A program made the position numbers and the translations under genes. The notes beneath the pieces were generated by a model. It had not been told where the DNA came from. It saw only the letters and a program-made list of their open reading frames with translations, and searched no databases. From an uncultured Allomuricauda sp. (GTDB taxonomy: Bacteria; Bacteroidota; Bacteroidia; Flavobacteriales; Flavobacteriaceae), in the NCBI RefSeq assembly GCF_947258355.1, contig NZ_CAMYIC010000020.1, positions 1-64,000 on the forward strand: a DNA stretch of 64,000 nt, written 5' to 3'. Shown here piece after piece: positions 60,987 through 64,000 of the stretch (positions are counted from its first letter, which is position 1; each line of letters starts with the position of its first letter).

Positions 60987-63110
60987 TCATGCATTCACAG
61001 GTTGACCTTTTTCTTTTACGATTTTTTCCTGAATGTTTCCTGGAACGGGCTCAAATCCCGAAAAGGAAGCATGGAATGTGGCTTTACCTTGGGTAAGTGA
61101 CCTTAGCTCGGTAGAATACCCGTAAAGTTCAACTTCCGGTACGGTACACCGAAGAATCTGGTACTGATCAGCACTTTCAATTCCCAAAATAACGGCCCGA
61201 CGCGATTGCAGATCGGTCATGACCTGCCCAACAGTATCTTCCGGAACTTTTACGTTAAGGTTACGGATGGGTTCCAGAAGTTTGGGTCTTGCATTCAAAA
61301 AGGCGGATTTGAAAGCGTGGGCTCCCGCAATCTTGAAAGCAATGTCATTGGAATCGACCGTGTGCATCTTGCCATCGTAGACCATGACGCGAACATCACG
61401 GATATAGGATTCGGTCAAAGGACCGGATTCCATCACCTCCAAAATTCCTTTTTTTATCGAAGGCAAAAACCGCAGATCAATAACGCCGCCGACGATACAG
61501 TTATAAAAGACCAATTTACCGCCCCAGGGTAGTTCTACCTCTTCTTTGCCCCGAATATTAAAGCCTTCCGGCTCGCCCATATCCTGGTGCCATGGTTCGA
61601 TCTTCAAATGTACTTGCGCAAACTGACCGGCCCCGCCCGATTGTTTCTTATGGCGATAGCTGGCCGTAGCAGGTCGAGTTATGGTTTCGCGGTACGCAAT
61701 ACGGGGCCGTGAAAAATCGGCCTTGACTCCATACACGTTTTCTAAGGACCATTTGATAACGGATAGTTGTAGTTCGCCTTGACAGGCCAAGATCTGCTGT
61801 TTTAATTCATGGGAATAGGAAATGATGACTGTGGGATCTTCAAGTTGTATTTTTTTAAGGGCCTCCATCAATTTTTCCTCATCATGTTTATCAACAGCGG
61901 CCACCGCCTTTCGAGTACGGGCCTCGGGATATTCAATAGGCTTGATGGTTACCGGATGCCCTTCGGTGTGCAAAGTATCGTTGGTTTCGGTATGTTTTAG
62001 TTTGAGCGAGGCGCCGATATCACCTGCGCTCAATTTTGAAACGGGCCGGCGCTCCTTGCCGTCCATGATAAACAATTGATTCAATGTCTCCGTTTCATCG
62101 TTCCGGGCATTGACCAGCTTGTCGTTTGTCTTGAGTTCTCCGGATTTTACCTTAAAAAACGTAATCTGGCCCACATTTGGCAAAAATTCCGTCTTAAATA
62201 CGAAAAGCACAGTAGGTTCCTTAGGCAATGGCTTTACGGTTTTACCCTCTACGCTCTGTTCTGGTTTCATATCGGCTGCGGCCGGGGCCACATTATCTAT
62301 AAAGCCCATAAGTCGGCCGCTGCCCATATCCTGAAGGGCCGAAACACAGAAAACGGGAAAAAGCTCATGATTGAGCATACCTAGTTTAATGCCTTGTCGC
62401 AGTTCTTCTTCGCTCAAGGTTCCCTTTTCCACAAAGAGTTCCAATAGGTCCATGTCGTTTTCGGCGGCCTTTTCGACCAATTCGTTGTGCAATTGGTTTG
62501 CCAGTTCTTTTTGATCATCCGGGATGGGCAATTTCTCGGGTTTCCCGCCGTCTGGACCAAATTTGTATAGTTTCATCTTAAGAACGTCAACAATACACTG
62601 TGCCCCATCGATTACCAAGGGATATTGAATTTTTACGGCATTGGACCCCACAAGGGAGCGGATTCCTTTAAAACTATCGTCAAAGTTCGCATTGGGGTGA
62701 TCGATTTGATTGATGACAAAGATGGTGGGTTTGTTGTAGCGGGAAATATAGTTCCAAATGATCTCTGTGCCTATCTCCACTCCATACCGGGCATTGATAA
62801 GGGTTACGATGGAATCGGCCACGCGAATGGAAGAAAGGATCTCTCCGATAAAGTCGTCAAGACCGGGGGTGTCGATAATGTTGATCTTATAGTTGCGCCA
62901 TTCAGTATGCAGTGGGGTAGCAAGGACCGATGTCCCGCGTTCGTGTTCTATATCATGGTGATCTGATACGGTATTCTTGCTCTCTACCGTTCCACGGCGG
63001 TTGATCAGGCCAGCCTCGAACAACATTGTTTCGGCAAGCGTGGTTTTACCGCTGCCATGGGCACCTACAAATACCACATTTTTGATATGCTTGTCATCGT
63101 AAACTTTCAT
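60987..63110 (-). CDS. EF-G-like translational GTPase
   Basis: 707 residues from ATG 63110 (Met8 of a slightly longer frame; homologues begin MKVYDDKH). GTPase domain with G1 GAHGSGKTT, RGTSV in switch I, G3 DTPG and G4 NQID in place of NKxD; then EF-G domains II-V, including FSRPRIAYRETI. This is the EF-G-like group beside canonical FusA; its role is unclear. It looks richer in G+C and uses more GC-ending codons than its neighbours, which hints at recent transfer. A 353-bp gap to the right holds only a terminator. Confidence 0.88.
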   Translation of the reverse strand: MKVYDDKHIKNVVFVGAHGSGKTTLAETMLFEAGLINRRGTVESKNTVSDHHDIEHERGTSVLATPLHTEWRNYKINIIDTPGLDDFIGEILSSIRVADSIVTLINARYGVEIGTEIIWNYISRYNKPTIFVINQIDHPNANFDDSFKGIRSLVGSNAVKIQYPLVIDGAQCIVDVLKMKLYKFGPDGGKPEKLPIPDDQKELANQLHNELVEKAAENDMDLLELFVEKGTLSEEELRQGIKLGMLNHELFPVFCVSALQDMGSGRLMGFIDNVAPAAADMKPEQSVEGKTVKPLPKEPTVLFVFKTEFLPNVGQITFFKVKSGELKTNDKLVNARNDETETLNQLFIMDGKERRPVSKLSAGDIGASLKLKHTETNDTLHTEGHPVTIKPIEYPEARTRKAVAAVDKHDEEKLMEALKKIQLEDPTVIISYSHELKQQILACQGELQLSVIKWSLENVYGVKADFSRPRIAYRETITRPATASYRHKKQSGGAGQFAQVHLKIEPWHQDMGEPEGFNIRGKEEVELPWGGKLVFYNCIVGGVIDLRFLPSIKKGILEVMESGPLTESYIRDVRVMVYDGKMHTVDSNDIAFKIAGAHAFKSAFLNARPKLLEPIRNLNVKVPEDTVGQVMTDLQSRRAVILGIESADQYQILRCTVPEVELYGYSTELRSLTQGKATFHASFSGFEPVPGNIQEKIVKEKGQPVNA

Positions 63111-63450
63111 GATTGTTATTTGTTTTTTCAATTCGTATCGTTAAAAATAAAGGTGCGGATTAAAAAAAAACATGATATTTACCCACTTGTCAATAAAAAG
63201 AGTGTGGTCCTATGTTTTGGTTATATCCTATAAGCGATATTACCTCAAAACATATAGCCAACTGCCTAAGAGAAAAGGGACAAAGAGCATGAACTAAGAT
63301 ATGGCATGGGATGTACTAGACTTTAATTAGTGTGGACTTTGCCATTGGTTTTTTTAGGCAGGAAGAGAAACATAAATATGCTTCAAGTAAAAAGTTTAGC
63401 AACAACGTTACAGTTCTGATTGAAGAAATTCCGTAGATGAATAACAAATT

Positions 63451-63481
63451 AAAAAGCCTTCGATTTTTCGAAGGCTTTTTT
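63451..63481 (-). terminator. Terminator of the DUF6090-like gene
   Basis: Stem AAAAAGCCTTCGA/TCGAAGGCTTTTT with a 4-nt loop, T tract on the minus strand. Same stem as the island-edge terminator at 35429. Confidence 0.8.
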
Positions 63482-63484
63482 GGT

Positions 63485-64000
63485 TTAATCCATGCTGGAC
63501 TCTGAAAGTCTCACAATTTCCTTCATGTAGTGCTCCAGCCCATCATTGCCACCCATGGAATTGACAATGTTCTGTTGAAAATGTTGTTTGCGGACAAGCA
63601 TGTTTATGAAAATAGGATCAGTAAGCATGGCTTTGTTCTTATCGCTGGAAATGTCCATGAAATTTCCATTCTCGATGATATATGGTTCAATTTTCTGACT
63701 CCAAAAATTAAGGTCCACCTCAACAAAATCCGTGTAATGGGTTAGCACATCCTTCCAAGAGACCAAATACTTTCGTAAAGTGTCGTTTCTAATCAAGTTG
63801 ATGTCCCCGGTACTCAATAAGGACTCTACAACACCATTGGATGGATTATACGGATAGCCTCCGAACATATTATCCGCATGTCGGAAGATCGAATCCCTAG
63901 ATTTTGGCAAATGAAGTTTGTCAATATTCCTAAAAACAATGTTGCCGCTTTTTAAGGTGTTTATTTGAAGTTGTTTGATGGGTTCAAATCCCTCAAGGTT
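63485..64000 (-). CDS. DUF6090-like protein, N-terminus outside the window
   Basis: 172 codons to the window edge. The frame stays open past a TTG at 63910 to position 64000 (NLEGFEPIKQLQINTLKSGN at the start), so the true start lies to the right. The segment PSNGVVESLLSTGDINLIRN followed by DTLRKYLVSWKDVL is typical of the flavobacterial DUF6090 family, which usually has one N-terminal membrane segment. Function unknown. Confidence 0.75.
   Translation of the reverse strand, partial: NLEGFEPIKQLQINTLKSGNIVFRNIDKLHLPKSRDSIFRHADNMFGGYPYNPSNGVVESLLSTGDINLIRNDTLRKYLVSWKDVLTHYTDFVEVDLNFWSQKIEPYIIENGNFMDISSDKNKAMLTDPIFINMLVRKQHFQQNIVNSMGGNDGLEHYMKEIVRLSESSMD

Noticed and set aside
63978..64000. 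GGGTTCAAATCCCTC at the right edge, like a tRNA T-arm
   Set aside because: It lies in an open minus-strand frame that continues the DUF6090-like protein (residues EGFEP), and no cloverleaf surrounds it.
1..64000. CRISPR arrays, insertion sequences, prophage genes
   Set aside because: No regularly spaced repeats and no transposase, integrase or phage structural gene seen on either strand.

Overview
The window reads as chromosomal DNA of a marine Flavobacteriaceae bacterium (Bacteroidota). Evidence: low G+C, promoters of the Bacteroidota type (-7 box TAnnTTTG), a weak Shine-Dalgarno signal, very A-rich leaders, the gene order nhaD-exbB-exbD-tonB-folC, a DUF6090-like protein and many small lipoproteins. 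The genus is not resolvable by eye; Muricauda/Allomuricauda-like is a guess.

Layout. 1-7.3 kb: end of an rRNA operon (5S), a duplicated lipoprotein and gltBD glutamate synthase. 7.6-13.8 kb: acyl-CoA dehydrogenase, NhaD antiporter, ExbB/ExbD/TonB-like energy transducer, FolC and tRNA-Val(TAC). 13.8-35.4 kb: a genomic island bounded by the tRNA-Val 3' end and a 25-bp exact repeat of it, with no integrase left. It holds a two-component pair, a seven-gene operon (receiver, H-NOX heme-NO sensor, PAS histidine kinase, FIST sensor, second kinase, Hpt, LytTR regulator) and exopolysaccharide-type genes (TPR/beta-barrel exporter, STAS protein, flippase, GT4, large membrane protein, lipoprotein, GH5-like hydrolase, and a receiver-GT2 fusion). 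Four island promoters share one design: LytTR/AlgR-like direct half-sites 21 bp apart and a -7 box exactly 62 bp after the first half-site. The simplest reading is a self-contained NO-responsive phosphorelay that drives its own operon and polysaccharide synthesis.

35.5-40.4 kb: an ABC exporter with a permease fused to an M1 aminopeptidase, and an XRE/DUF2975 pair. 40.5-57.4 kb: a secreted-hydrolase and redox/detoxification region with four serine hydrolases, amidohydrolase, tautomerase, degenerate esterase, degenerate metallo-beta-lactamase-fold protein, nitroreductase, FMN reductase, DoxX, monooxygenase-like, GNAT, VOC and DUF4386 proteins, and two Crp/Fnr-type regulators. Six promoters here carry a 14-bp Crp/Fnr-like dyad centred exactly 29.5 bp upstream of the -7 box, in two half-site flavours (TTAAG and TTAAC), matching two regulator genes. 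This looks like one compact regulon.

57.4-64 kb: an 0.8-kb gene-free stretch, a three-gene envelope operon of unknown function, an EF-G-like GTPase that looks more G+C-rich than its neighbours, and a partial DUF6090-like gene running off the window.
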